Of a stretch of DNA of 64,000 bases, positions 25,993 through 33,454 are shown in pieces. This stretch comes from Magnetospirillum sp. 15-1 (GTDB lineage: Bacteria; Pseudomonadota; Alphaproteobacteria; Rhodospirillales; Magnetospirillaceae), in the NCBI RefSeq assembly GCF_900184795.1, contig NZ_FXXN01000028.1, positions 528,632 to 592,631 of the forward strand, written 5' to 3'. The position numbers and the translations under genes were made by a program. Position 1 is the first letter of the stretch, and every line of letters begins with the position of its first letter. The notes beneath the pieces are model-generated. The model worked only from the letters and a program-made list of their open reading frames with translations, was not told the DNA's origin and made no database searches.

Positions 25993-27588
25993 TCAGGATG
26001 CCACACCGTCGGCCCGCGCCAGCCGGTCCGGCTTGTCGTGCACCTTGGCGGCGACCGGAGCCACCAGACGGCCGGTAACCAGCAACCAGAAGGTCCGCGC
26101 CAGGAAATAGCCGATGATCAGGTTGGCGGCGGCGAACAGCGGGATGGCCAGCTCGGCGATGGGGCCTTCGACGCCGTTCTGGACCATCCGCAGGGCCGAG
26201 AGCGGCAAGGCGACCACGCCGAAGCTGAACGCCCAGTGGCCGGGAACGAAGGGCTGGGACGCGAACCAGGGAATCAGCCGGATCATGATGGCCGCCTGCA
26301 GCAGGCCGTAGCCGAACAGGATCTGCGCGAAGGTATCGGGCACGCCGCCGTTCACCGCCAGATAGGCGACGCAGCAGACCACCGGCGGCGCCAGTTGGAT
26401 GCCCAGGGTCGGGCGGATGGCCTGGGCCAGCGGTCCCATGGTGTACATCTGGTGCATCAGCACCGATTCGATGGACAGCCACGAAATCAGGCCGGCCCCC
26501 AGGAACAGCATGCCGAAATGGGGGTAACCGAGTGCTCCGGCGGCGATGGCGCTGACGAAGTTTCCGGCGACGGTGGGCAGGTAGAGAACCGCCGTCAGGC
26601 TGGCCGGGTCGCGCTCGGCTCGCCACAATCCGCCGGTCACCGCCCCGCTGAACACGATGTGTCCGCCCCAGCCGATGACCGCCAGCGTCATTGCCGCCGG
26701 ACGCGAATAGGGCAGGATCGAGACCGCGGTCAGCAGCGTGGTGACGAATACCAGCCCGACGAAGCAACTGGTGATGGGATGGCGCGCCTCGGCGATCGCC
26801 GCCGCGCGGGCGAAGGTCCACTTCAGGATGAACAGCACCGCCAGCACGGCCCAGATGCCGCCCGCCAGCCCCAGGATCGCCTCGCCGATCCATGGCGGCA
26901 GCCCCCACAGGCGGGCCGCCACCCGCCAGCAATTCCCAAGGCCGGCGACGCCGAGGATGATGCCGAACAGGGAGACGGGAACGATGGGGACCGTGATGCC
27001 GTCGGCGTCGTCGCCGCGCAACGGAGCGAACAGAGTCTTCCACAGGACCGCCGCCGCCAGGACACCGGCCAGCCCGAGGAAGCCGGTGCCGACGCTGACC
27101 TGCTCGTTGAGCAGATAGGCGTTGCACAGCCGCTCCGGCGCGATGCGGTACAGCCAGCCCTCGGCGGCGAACATGGATATGGCGTTGAGGTGGACGAAGC
27201 TGCGCCCCACGAACCCCATCCGCCGCCAGCTGAGGATGATGGCGGCTCCCACCAGGGGAACCGTCAGGAACTTGGCCATCTCCGTCACCGGATCGACCAA
27301 CGCCGCGTCCAGGGCACGCGGCAGCATCCAGTACAGCAGGATGAGCGTGGCCAGCACCAACCCGTAGACGCCGTGCTGATTAAAGCGCCTCTCCCAGGAC
27401 GGCAGCCTGTCCGGCAGGGCCAGCGCCGCCAGCCCTCCCAGCAGGACCAGCAGGGGAATCTGCACCAGCATGTGGCCGACCAGGGTCGCCTCCATGCTGC
27501 GGGCGACCGCCGGGATCAGCAGCACGACCCCCAGGAATATGGCGCCAAAAGCGGAATTCCGCCGGATTTCTGCCGATGCCCAGCTCAT
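25993..27588 (-). CDS. Membrane fusion protein: CtaG-like N-terminus, TehA/SLAC1-like C-terminus
   Basis: A 531-residue protein with about 15 hydrophobic helices. The first 200 or so residues resemble the caa3-oxidase assembly CtaG family: GHMLVQIPLLVLLGG early and NAYLLNEQVSVGTGFLG at the end. The region from about residue 215 to 500 looks like the TehA/SLAC1 anion-channel family (ILKWTFARA, HPITSCFVGLVFVTT, and the repeated helix-pair pattern). Such a fusion is not one I recognise. The start overlaps the SCO stop (ATGA), so it belongs to the heme-copper operon. A role in copper-site assembly plus movement of an anion such as nitrite or nitrate is only an inference. Confidence 0.7.
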   Translation of the reverse strand: MSWASAEIRRNSAFGAIFLGVVLLIPAVARSMEATLVGHMLVQIPLLVLLGGLAALALPDRLPSWERRFNQHGVYGLVLATLILLYWMLPRALDAALVDPVTEMAKFLTVPLVGAAIILSWRRMGFVGRSFVHLNAISMFAAEGWLYRIAPERLCNAYLLNEQVSVGTGFLGLAGVLAAAVLWKTLFAPLRGDDADGITVPIVPVSLFGIILGVAGLGNCWRVAARLWGLPPWIGEAILGLAGGIWAVLAVLFILKWTFARAAAIAEARHPITSCFVGLVFVTTLLTAVSILPYSRPAAMTLAVIGWGGHIVFSGAVTGGLWRAERDPASLTAVLYLPTVAGNFVSAIAAGALGYPHFGMLFLGAGLISWLSIESVLMHQMYTMGPLAQAIRPTLGIQLAPPVVCCVAYLAVNGGVPDTFAQILFGYGLLQAAIMIRLIPWFASQPFVPGHWAFSFGVVALPLSALRMVQNGVEGPIAELAIPLFAAANLIIGYFLARTFWLLVTGRLVAPVAAKVHDKPDRLARADGVAS

Positions 27589-28193
27589 CGTCTTCCCCCC
27601 AGATCGGCGATCACCTGATTGGCGGCGCGGTAATCATATATCTGCGACAACCGCCCCGCCGGGTCCACCACATGGAGGGCGGCATTGTGCTCGAACCCCC
27701 CCATGTCGTCGGGAACCACCACCACGCCGAAGGTGCGGAGCAACGGCGCCAACTGGCCCGGATCGCTCAGCCGGGCCACCCTCCAGCCCCGCCCGTCGGC
27801 GCCGAAACGCTCGGCATAGCCCCGCAGGGCCTCGGTATCGTCGTGCAGGGAATCGAACGAGATGCTGAGCAGCGAGAGGTCGCGCCCCAGCCGGCCGGGG
27901 GCCATTCCGCCGGCGATGCGCTGGAACGACTGACCCAGCGTGGTGCACAGGGTCGGACATCGGCTGTAGATGAACTCGACCACCAGATACTGCCCCCGAT
28001 AGTCCTGGAACCCAAAGGAGTTGCCCCCCTGGTCTTCCAATCGGACGACCGGGAGGGCACGCGGCTGCTGCGAGACGGCCAGGCGGCGGGCGCCTTCCGT
28101 GGTGAAGGCCCGCAACTCGTCGGTACTCCACCACAGAAAGCCGGCCCCCAGGAGAACCGTGACGGCCAGAGCCATCCAGGCATCCCTGGTCAA
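27585..28193 (-). CDS. SCO1/SenC-type copper chaperone
   Basis: A 202-residue thioredoxin-fold protein with an N-terminal membrane anchor (residues 5-23). The copper site is intact: CPTLC near residue 80 and a distal His in FEHNAALHVVD. SCO proteins insert copper into the CuA site of subunit II, which is encoded two genes upstream and has all CuA ligands. Four-base overlaps join it to the catalytic subunit gene before it and to the CtaG-like fusion after it. The pairing supports a CuA-dependent, cytochrome c-fed enzyme. Confidence 0.92.
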   Translation of the reverse strand: MTRDAWMALAVTVLLGAGFLWWSTDELRAFTTEGARRLAVSQQPRALPVVRLEDQGGNSFGFQDYRGQYLVVEFIYSRCPTLCTTLGQSFQRIAGGMAPGRLGRDLSLLSISFDSLHDDTEALRGYAERFGADGRGWRVARLSDPGQLAPLLRTFGVVVVPDDMGGFEHNAALHVVDPAGRLSQIYDYRAANQVIADLGGRR

Positions 28194-29647
28194 GTGGACA
28201 CTCCCTTGTTCAGGTTGCGCAGGAAGCGGACCATGAATACCAGGGCCGCCGTCACCGACATGGCCGCGAAGATGGCGCCGGCCCGGTCATAGGCCAGCCA
28301 TTCCGTCAGGTGAACGGCGTAGCGGCGGGGAATGCCGGCGGCGCCCCCGGCCAAAAAGGCCATGATGAAGCCGAAGCCGCCCACGGTGAACAGCCAGAAT
28401 CCCACCCGGTCGATCAGCGCCGCCTTGTCGCCGTGCATGTCCATCATCAGGTGGTAGCCGAAGCCGAACAGCATGGAGACCAGGCTGAGGAGGAAGTAGG
28501 TGTGGAAATGCCCCGGCACCCACTGGGTGTTGTGCATGACCTGATTGACGATGATGGTGGCGTCGGCGACGCCGGGAAACACCCCCGCCGCCCAGCCCAG
28601 CATGGCGAAGAACAGCAGGCCCGACGTCATGTTCCAGCGGATGCCCGAACGGTGGACGTTGGCCAGGGTGCCGAACACCGAGATCAGCAGAACCGGCAGC
28701 CCGTGAATCCACGAGACGACCTGCCCGATGATCAGCATCCATTCCGGCATGACAAAATCCATCAGCAGGTGCTGCGGGTAGACCAGGATGACCATCAGGC
28801 CCGACGCGGTCCAGCCGCCCAGGAACCACTTGTTGATCTTCCAGGGACGGCCGGTGTGCCGGGGCATGATCTCGAACACCGCGATCAGACACTGGTAGAT
28901 GGTGCCGTTCATGAAGACGTGGCCGAAGAAGTAGGTCATGTTCTTGGCCATCAGCGCGTCGATCCGGTATTCGGGCGCATACAGGCTGACCAGATTCAGC
29001 ACCAGGATGGTGGCGCCCACCAGGATGCCGGGGATGTTCATCAAGAAGATCACGGTCGCCGCCACCACCGCGGCCGGCGGCGGCGGCGCGTCGCTCGTGC
29101 CGAACAGTTGGGGCCAGCCCAAGGCCCGGCCGAGATTGCCGTACTTGCCGAGGATCGCCCGCGCCATGTCCAGGTAGAACACCAGGAATCCGCTGCCGAT
29201 GAGCAGCAGGCCGAGCAGGAATGACGCCGCCGCGGCGTTGCTCCACGCCCCCTGGGACATGGCGGGAAGCGGATAGAGGAAGTTCCATCCCCCGGCGAAA
29301 TCCCCGAGGAAGGCTCCGCCCAGGATCAGCACCACGCCGGTGACGAACATCACCAGGTTCAGGACCAGAACCGTCGTGCTCAGCTCCACGTAATGGCGCA
29401 GGAAGTACCAGCAGATCATGGCGCCTCCCAGGCCGGCGGCTCCCACCGTGCCGATGCCGTGCACCGTCATGATCTGATAGAACAGGCTGGTATCCAGGCC
29501 GAACGCCTGCGCCTGGGAGGCGCGCATGAGCAGGCCGAAGATCATCATGAGAACGAAAATGGCGACGGTCGCAACCAGATAGGCCAGCACTCCGCGTCTT
29601 GCCGAGATGTCGAGCGGCAGCTTCGCATTGTCCGAAACGGCTTTCAT
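28190..29647 (-). CDS. Divergent heme-copper catalytic subunit (NO reductase candidate)
   Basis: A 485-residue subunit I with about 12 helices. Heme ligands are conserved: His63 (low-spin heme), and His380 and His382 in HNTQWVPGHFH, very like the ba3 oxidase. The CuB site is altered. In helix VI His243 (FFGHVFMNGTIYQ) is kept, but the crosslinking Tyr four residues on is Asn247; a Tyr is found only at 251. In helix VII the usual His-His pair reads Gln292-His293 (YPQHLLMD). Loss of one CuB His and of the Tyr argues against normal O2 reduction and fits NO-reductase-like families of this superfamily. The ATG at 29647 has AGGAGGGG upstream. Context: CuA subunit, SCO, nar genes. Confidence 0.8.
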   Translation of the reverse strand: MKAVSDNAKLPLDISARRGVLAYLVATVAIFVLMMIFGLLMRASQAQAFGLDTSLFYQIMTVHGIGTVGAAGLGGAMICWYFLRHYVELSTTVLVLNLVMFVTGVVLILGGAFLGDFAGGWNFLYPLPAMSQGAWSNAAAASFLLGLLLIGSGFLVFYLDMARAILGKYGNLGRALGWPQLFGTSDAPPPPAAVVAATVIFLMNIPGILVGATILVLNLVSLYAPEYRIDALMAKNMTYFFGHVFMNGTIYQCLIAVFEIMPRHTGRPWKINKWFLGGWTASGLMVILVYPQHLLMDFVMPEWMLIIGQVVSWIHGLPVLLISVFGTLANVHRSGIRWNMTSGLLFFAMLGWAAGVFPGVADATIIVNQVMHNTQWVPGHFHTYFLLSLVSMLFGFGYHLMMDMHGDKAALIDRVGFWLFTVGGFGFIMAFLAGGAAGIPRRYAVHLTEWLAYDRAGAIFAAMSVTAALVFMVRFLRNLNKGVST

Positions 29648-29691
29648 GTTCCCCTCCTGGAGATGAATAGTGTGCGGCGATCGGGCTTCAC

Positions 29692-30204
29692 CTACGGAAG
29701 CACCTCGAACTCCGTCGACATGGCGTGATGGGCGAGGCCGCAATATTCGAGGCACAGGATCGTGTATTTTCCGGGTGCCTGGAATTTATGGCGCAGGGTG
29801 TTGACGTAGTCCGGCATGGCCTGGGTCTGGGCCACCACCCGCATGGAAGGATCATAGATGCCGAAGCCGTGATTGACATCGGCGCTGGTGACACGGAATT
29901 CCACGGTTTCACCGACCCGGAAGGAATTCCGGCTGAGCGTCCACTCCCACTGCCGCCCGACGGCCTCAACCACCTGAACCGGACCGCTCCGCAGGTCGGC
30001 CGCGGCATAGGGAAGTTCGGCCAGGGTGTGGAATGCCAGGGGAATACCCATGGCGATGGAGATGATGAACAGCGAGCGCCGGGTCCGCTCCTGGGTCTGC
30101 CCGTCAACAGTCGCCGCGATATGTGACTTCGCATATATTACGAAGAAGACGCCGATCATGAATAATATTGGGAAGACGCTCACTTTCCACGCTATGTCCT
30201 GCAT
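29692..30204 (-). CDS. CuA-containing subunit II of the heme-copper enzyme
   Basis: A 170-residue cupredoxin subunit. Two membrane helices lie at about residues 8-24 and 44-62, followed by the CuA domain. All CuA ligands are present: His112 (DVNHGFGIYD), Cys151, Glu153, Cys155, His159 and Met162 (CLEYCGLAHHAM). QWEWTL is the aromatic patch next to the site. It therefore takes electrons from a soluble or membrane cytochrome c rather than quinol. It is short for subunit II, which fits B-type and related enzymes. The ATG at 30204 has AGGAGGGG; the longer frame to 30234 lacks such a site. It heads the operon after the nar terminator. Confidence 0.88.
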   Translation of the reverse strand: MQDIAWKVSVFPILFMIGVFFVIYAKSHIAATVDGQTQERTRRSLFIISIAMGIPLAFHTLAELPYAAADLRSGPVQVVEAVGRQWEWTLSRNSFRVGETVEFRVTSADVNHGFGIYDPSMRVVAQTQAMPDYVNTLRHKFQAPGKYTILCLEYCGLAHHAMSTEFEVLP

Positions 30205-30567
30205 AACACCCCTCCTGATGCTTCGTTCCGGCACATCACCGATCAGCCCTTACGAGCCCATAACCATGAGGTTAAGACCCAAATTGCGCGGCACGCTTTA
30301 GAATGTCCGCCGACGACATTTCACCTTTAACAAAGCGCATTGTGCACAGTATGCAACCACAGGAAGTGTATTCATTCGCCGTTCTCGGCTATTGACGCTT
30401 ATGGCCCCTGCGTCATTTGGTCGCAGGTCATGACGCCGTTTTCTCCTTTCACCCCTCCCGGCAACGGGGAACCGAAAGGCCACACGCAAAAAAGCCGGGG
30501 ACCAGCCCCGGCTTTTCCGCAAACCCGCCCCCCAGCGGGCAGGAGTATCCCCCCCGGTTCCCGTCTC
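30205..30567 (-). other. Gap between nar operon and heme-copper operon
   Basis: A 363-base non-coding stretch. It holds the narGHJI terminator at 30490-30516 and, closer to the subunit II start, an AT-rich part (about 30240-30360) that should carry the promoter of the heme-copper operon. I see no clear FNR-type box in it and no gene. Confidence 0.5.
30490..30516 (-). terminator. Intrinsic terminator of narGHJI
   Basis: On the minus strand an 11-base perfect stem (AAAAGCCGGGG / CCCCGGCTTTT) with a 5-base loop runs into a T-run (TTTTTT), about 50 bases after the narI stop. This is a textbook intrinsic terminator and separates the nar message from the heme-copper operon. Confidence 0.85.
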
Positions 30568-31275
30568 TCAGCCGGCCCGGACCCGCGAAGCACCGCGGTA
30601 GCGGCTGCGCACCAGCTGGTAGCGCCGGACCAGATACGACAGGGGAGCGCTCCACACATGCACCAGCCGGCTGAACGGAGCCAGCAGCACGATGGTCAGA
30701 CCGAGCACCAGATGTATCTGGAACACCATGTCGGTTCCGGCCACCAGTTCGGCCGCCCCGCCCCGGAACGTGACGATGCGCTGGGCCCATTCGGCCAGAA
30801 CCAGCATCACCGTGGCGTCGTGGTGGGAGGCCGAGGCCGGAATGGTCAGCAGCCCGATCACCAGTTGGACCAGCAGCAGCAGCAGGATGAAGGTGTCCAT
30901 GGTCGAACCGGCCGCCACCACCCGGTCGTCGGTCAGGCGGCGATGGACCAGGATCACCATGCCCAACAGGCACAACGTCCCGAAGATGCCGCCGGCGGTC
31001 ATGGCCAGCACCTGCTTGGTCTCGGCGCTGAGGCCGAAGGCGGTATAGAGACCATGCGGCGTCAGCAATCCGACGGCATGGCCAAGCAGCAGCAAGATGA
31101 TGCCGATGTGAAAGGCATTGCTGGCGAAGAACATTCCGCGCTGACGGAGGAACTGGCTGGACCCGCTTTTCCAGGTATAGGGCTGGTAGTCGAACCGAAC
31201 CAGACTGCCGACCAGAAAGACGGCGGCGGCGATATAGGGGTAGATGCCGAAGAAAAAGAAATTGAGGTAGCTCAT
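30568..31275 (-). CDS. narI: Respiratory nitrate reductase gamma subunit NarI
   Basis: A 235-residue cytochrome b that oxidises quinol at the periplasmic side and feeds electrons to NarH. Five membrane helices are visible, opening with the family start YLNFFFFGIYPYIAAAVFLVGSLVRFDYQPYTWKS. Heme histidines are in FHIGIILLLLGHAVG (near 50-65) and in QIHLVLGLTIVLLAPFSRLVH near the C-terminus. The ATG at 31275 overlaps the narJ stop as ATGA and has GGAAGGAA. It ends the nar operon; a strong terminator follows. Confidence 0.96.
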   Translation of the reverse strand: MSYLNFFFFGIYPYIAAAVFLVGSLVRFDYQPYTWKSGSSQFLRQRGMFFASNAFHIGIILLLLGHAVGLLTPHGLYTAFGLSAETKQVLAMTAGGIFGTLCLLGMVILVHRRLTDDRVVAAGSTMDTFILLLLLVQLVIGLLTIPASASHHDATVMLVLAEWAQRIVTFRGGAAELVAGTDMVFQIHLVLGLTIVLLAPFSRLVHVWSAPLSYLVRRYQLVRSRYRGASRVRAG

Positions 31276-31931
31276 TGTCCGGTTCCTTCCAATCTGGCCG
31301 CCATGGCCGCGCCGCTCGGGCAGCCGGCCAAGGCCGACCCGGCCCCGAATTCCACGGGCGCCTCGGCCCAAACCTCGTCCAGGTCGTCATCCACGTCCGG
31401 GGTGGCGATCACCCCCACCTCCAGGGCGGACACCCCGGCCAGGGCCGCCACCGCCGCCATGATGGGGCCGTAGGGACTGTTGCGGGAGGCAAGGCGCTGA
31501 CCGAGAGCGGCGATCACATGGCCGGCCTCGGCCAGCAGGTTGAGAGCCTCCATCTCGGGACGGGTGGACAGATACTCCAGGAGCAGGGGCAGATAATCGG
31601 GCAGCTCGCTCACCCCGATATCAAGACCGTGGCCCAGATACATGGCCCTGAGATCGACCATGGCCTGGCCCCGGTCGCGGGAATCGCCGTGAACATGCTC
31701 GAACAGGTTCAGGGACAGCGACCGGCTGCGGTCGAACTGCTCCACCCAGTCGGCCTGCGCCTCCAGCAGATCGCGGGAGGCCAGGGCCGAGATGAACTCG
31801 TCGACCTTTTCCGTCAGATGGGCGGGCAGCATGCTGTCCGCCGCGAGCATGGCCCCCAGTTCGGGAAGATCGGCGAGAATCTCCTCGTTGGGGTAATCGA
31901 GCAGCGCCGCCAGAATTTTCAGAGTGATCAT
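31272..31931 (-). CDS. narJ: Nitrate reductase assembly chaperone NarJ
   Basis: A 219-residue cytoplasmic chaperone needed for molybdenum cofactor and Fe-S insertion into NarG. The helical core is recognisable: LKILAALLDYPNEEILADL at the start, WVEQFDRSRSLSLNLFEHVHGDSRDRGQAM in the middle and LPDYLPLLLEYLS. The acidic C-terminus (VDDDLDEVWAEAPVEF) is typical. The start at 31931 follows the narH stop by 5 bases and the stop overlaps narI. Confidence 0.95.
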   Translation of the reverse strand: MITLKILAALLDYPNEEILADLPELGAMLAADSMLPAHLTEKVDEFISALASRDLLEAQADWVEQFDRSRSLSLNLFEHVHGDSRDRGQAMVDLRAMYLGHGLDIGVSELPDYLPLLLEYLSTRPEMEALNLLAEAGHVIAALGQRLASRNSPYGPIMAAVAALAGVSALEVGVIATPDVDDDLDEVWAEAPVEFGAGSALAGCPSGAAMAARLEGTGQ

Positions 31932-31936
31932 GGGGG

Positions 31937-33451
31937 TCACTCCGCCGCGCTGGCGGGCTTGCGCCCGGGTGTGCCGAACAGGTTGGTCTGGGACGTGCCG
32001 CCGCAACCGTCGCCGAACGAAAAGCCGCAACTGCCCTTCAGATCGAAGGCGTCCTCGGCGTATTCGCGGTGCGTGGTGGGAACCACGAACCGGTCCTCGT
32101 AATCGGCGATGGCCATGATGCGGTACATTTCCTCGGCCTGCGCCTCGGTCAGCCCCACCTGCTTCAGCGGCGCCAGATCGGGCACCCCGTCCACGGTCTT
32201 GGACCGCATGTAGGCCCGCATGGCCAGCATCCGCTCCAGGGCCGAGACCACCGGCTTCTCGTCGCCGGCCGTCAGCATGTTGGCGAGATAACGGACGGGA
32301 ATACGCAGGCTGTTGACGTCAGGAATGACGCCGTTGACGCCGATGGCTCCCGAATCGGCGCGGCCCTGGATGGGCGACAGCGGCGGGATGTACCAGACCA
32401 TGGGAAGGGTCCGGTATTCGGGATGCAGCGGAAAGGCCACCTTCCAATCCATGGCCATCTTCCACACCGGGGATTCCGCCGCCGCCTTCAGCCAGGCCTC
32501 GGGCACGCCGTCGAGACGGGCCTGGGCCTGGACCTCGGGGGAATTGGGGTCCAGGAAGATGTTCATCTGCGCTTCATACAGATCGGTCTCGCGCTCGGTC
32601 GACGCCGCCTCCTCGATCCGGTCGGCATCGTAAAGCACCACGCCCAGGTAACGGATACGCCCCACGCAGGTCTCCGAGCACACCGTCGGCTGCCCCGATT
32701 CGATGCGCGGGTAGCAGAAGATGCACTTCTCGGCCTTGCCGGACTTCCAGTTGTAATAAATCTTCTTGAACGGGCAGGCCGACACGCACATGCGCCAACC
32801 CCGGCACTTGTCCTGGTCGATCAGGACGATGCCGTCCTCCTCACGCTTGTAGATGGAGCCCGAGGGGCACGCCGCGACGCAGGCCGGATTGAGGCAATGC
32901 TCGCACAGCCGGGGCAGATACATCATGAAGGTGTTCTCGAACTCGCCGTACATCTCCTTCTGGATATTGGCGAAGTTCTGGTCCTTCGAGCGCTTGCGGA
33001 ACTCGGTGCCGAGGATTTCCTCCCAATTGGGTCCCCACTCGATCTTTTCCATGCGCTTGCGGGTCACCAGCGAGCGCGGACGGGCGGTGGGCGGCGTCCT
33101 CGACACGCCGGCCTTCTGCAGGTGCTCGTAGTCGAAGGTGAACGGCTCGTAGTAATCGTCGATTTCCGGCAGGCGCGGATTATTGAAGATCTTGGCCACC
33201 AGCGAGGCGCGCGATCCCAGCCGGGGAACCAGGGTGCCGTTGGCGCGGCGGCGCCAGCCGCCCTGCCACTTGTCCTGATTCTCCCAATCCTTGGGATAGC
33301 CGATGCCCGGCTTGGTCTCGACGTTGTTGAACCAGGCGTATTCCACCCCTTCCCGCGTGGTCCACACGTTCTTGCAGGTGACCGAGCAGGTATGGCAGCC
33401 GATGCACTTGTCCAGGTTCAGAACCATTGCGATCTGTGCGCGGATCTTCAT
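31937..33451 (-). CDS. narH: Respiratory nitrate reductase beta subunit NarH
   Basis: A 504-residue iron-sulfur subunit that wires NarI to NarG on the cytoplasmic side. The N-terminal cluster motif CIGCHTCSVTCKNVW is followed by CEHCLNPACVAACPSG, CRGWRMCVSACPFKKIYYN and CIFCYPRIESGQPTVCSETCVGR. The Trp in CRGW marks the [3Fe-4S] cluster that replaces a fourth [4Fe-4S], as in the family. Length and order match. It starts 3 bases after narG. The last 20 residues, with SCGFSFGDGCGG, are Cys- and Gly-rich as in other NarH tails. Confidence 0.97.
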   Translation of the reverse strand: MKIRAQIAMVLNLDKCIGCHTCSVTCKNVWTTREGVEYAWFNNVETKPGIGYPKDWENQDKWQGGWRRRANGTLVPRLGSRASLVAKIFNNPRLPEIDDYYEPFTFDYEHLQKAGVSRTPPTARPRSLVTRKRMEKIEWGPNWEEILGTEFRKRSKDQNFANIQKEMYGEFENTFMMYLPRLCEHCLNPACVAACPSGSIYKREEDGIVLIDQDKCRGWRMCVSACPFKKIYYNWKSGKAEKCIFCYPRIESGQPTVCSETCVGRIRYLGVVLYDADRIEEAASTERETDLYEAQMNIFLDPNSPEVQAQARLDGVPEAWLKAAAESPVWKMAMDWKVAFPLHPEYRTLPMVWYIPPLSPIQGRADSGAIGVNGVIPDVNSLRIPVRYLANMLTAGDEKPVVSALERMLAMRAYMRSKTVDGVPDLAPLKQVGLTEAQAEEMYRIMAIADYEDRFVVPTTHREYAEDAFDLKGSCGFSFGDGCGGTSQTNLFGTPGRKPASAAE

Positions 33452-33454
33452 GGC

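Noticed and set aside
30238-30330. Search for an FNR box before the heme-copper operon
   Set aside because: No match close to TTGAT-N4-ATCAA was found in the gap, so none is reported despite the tempting context.
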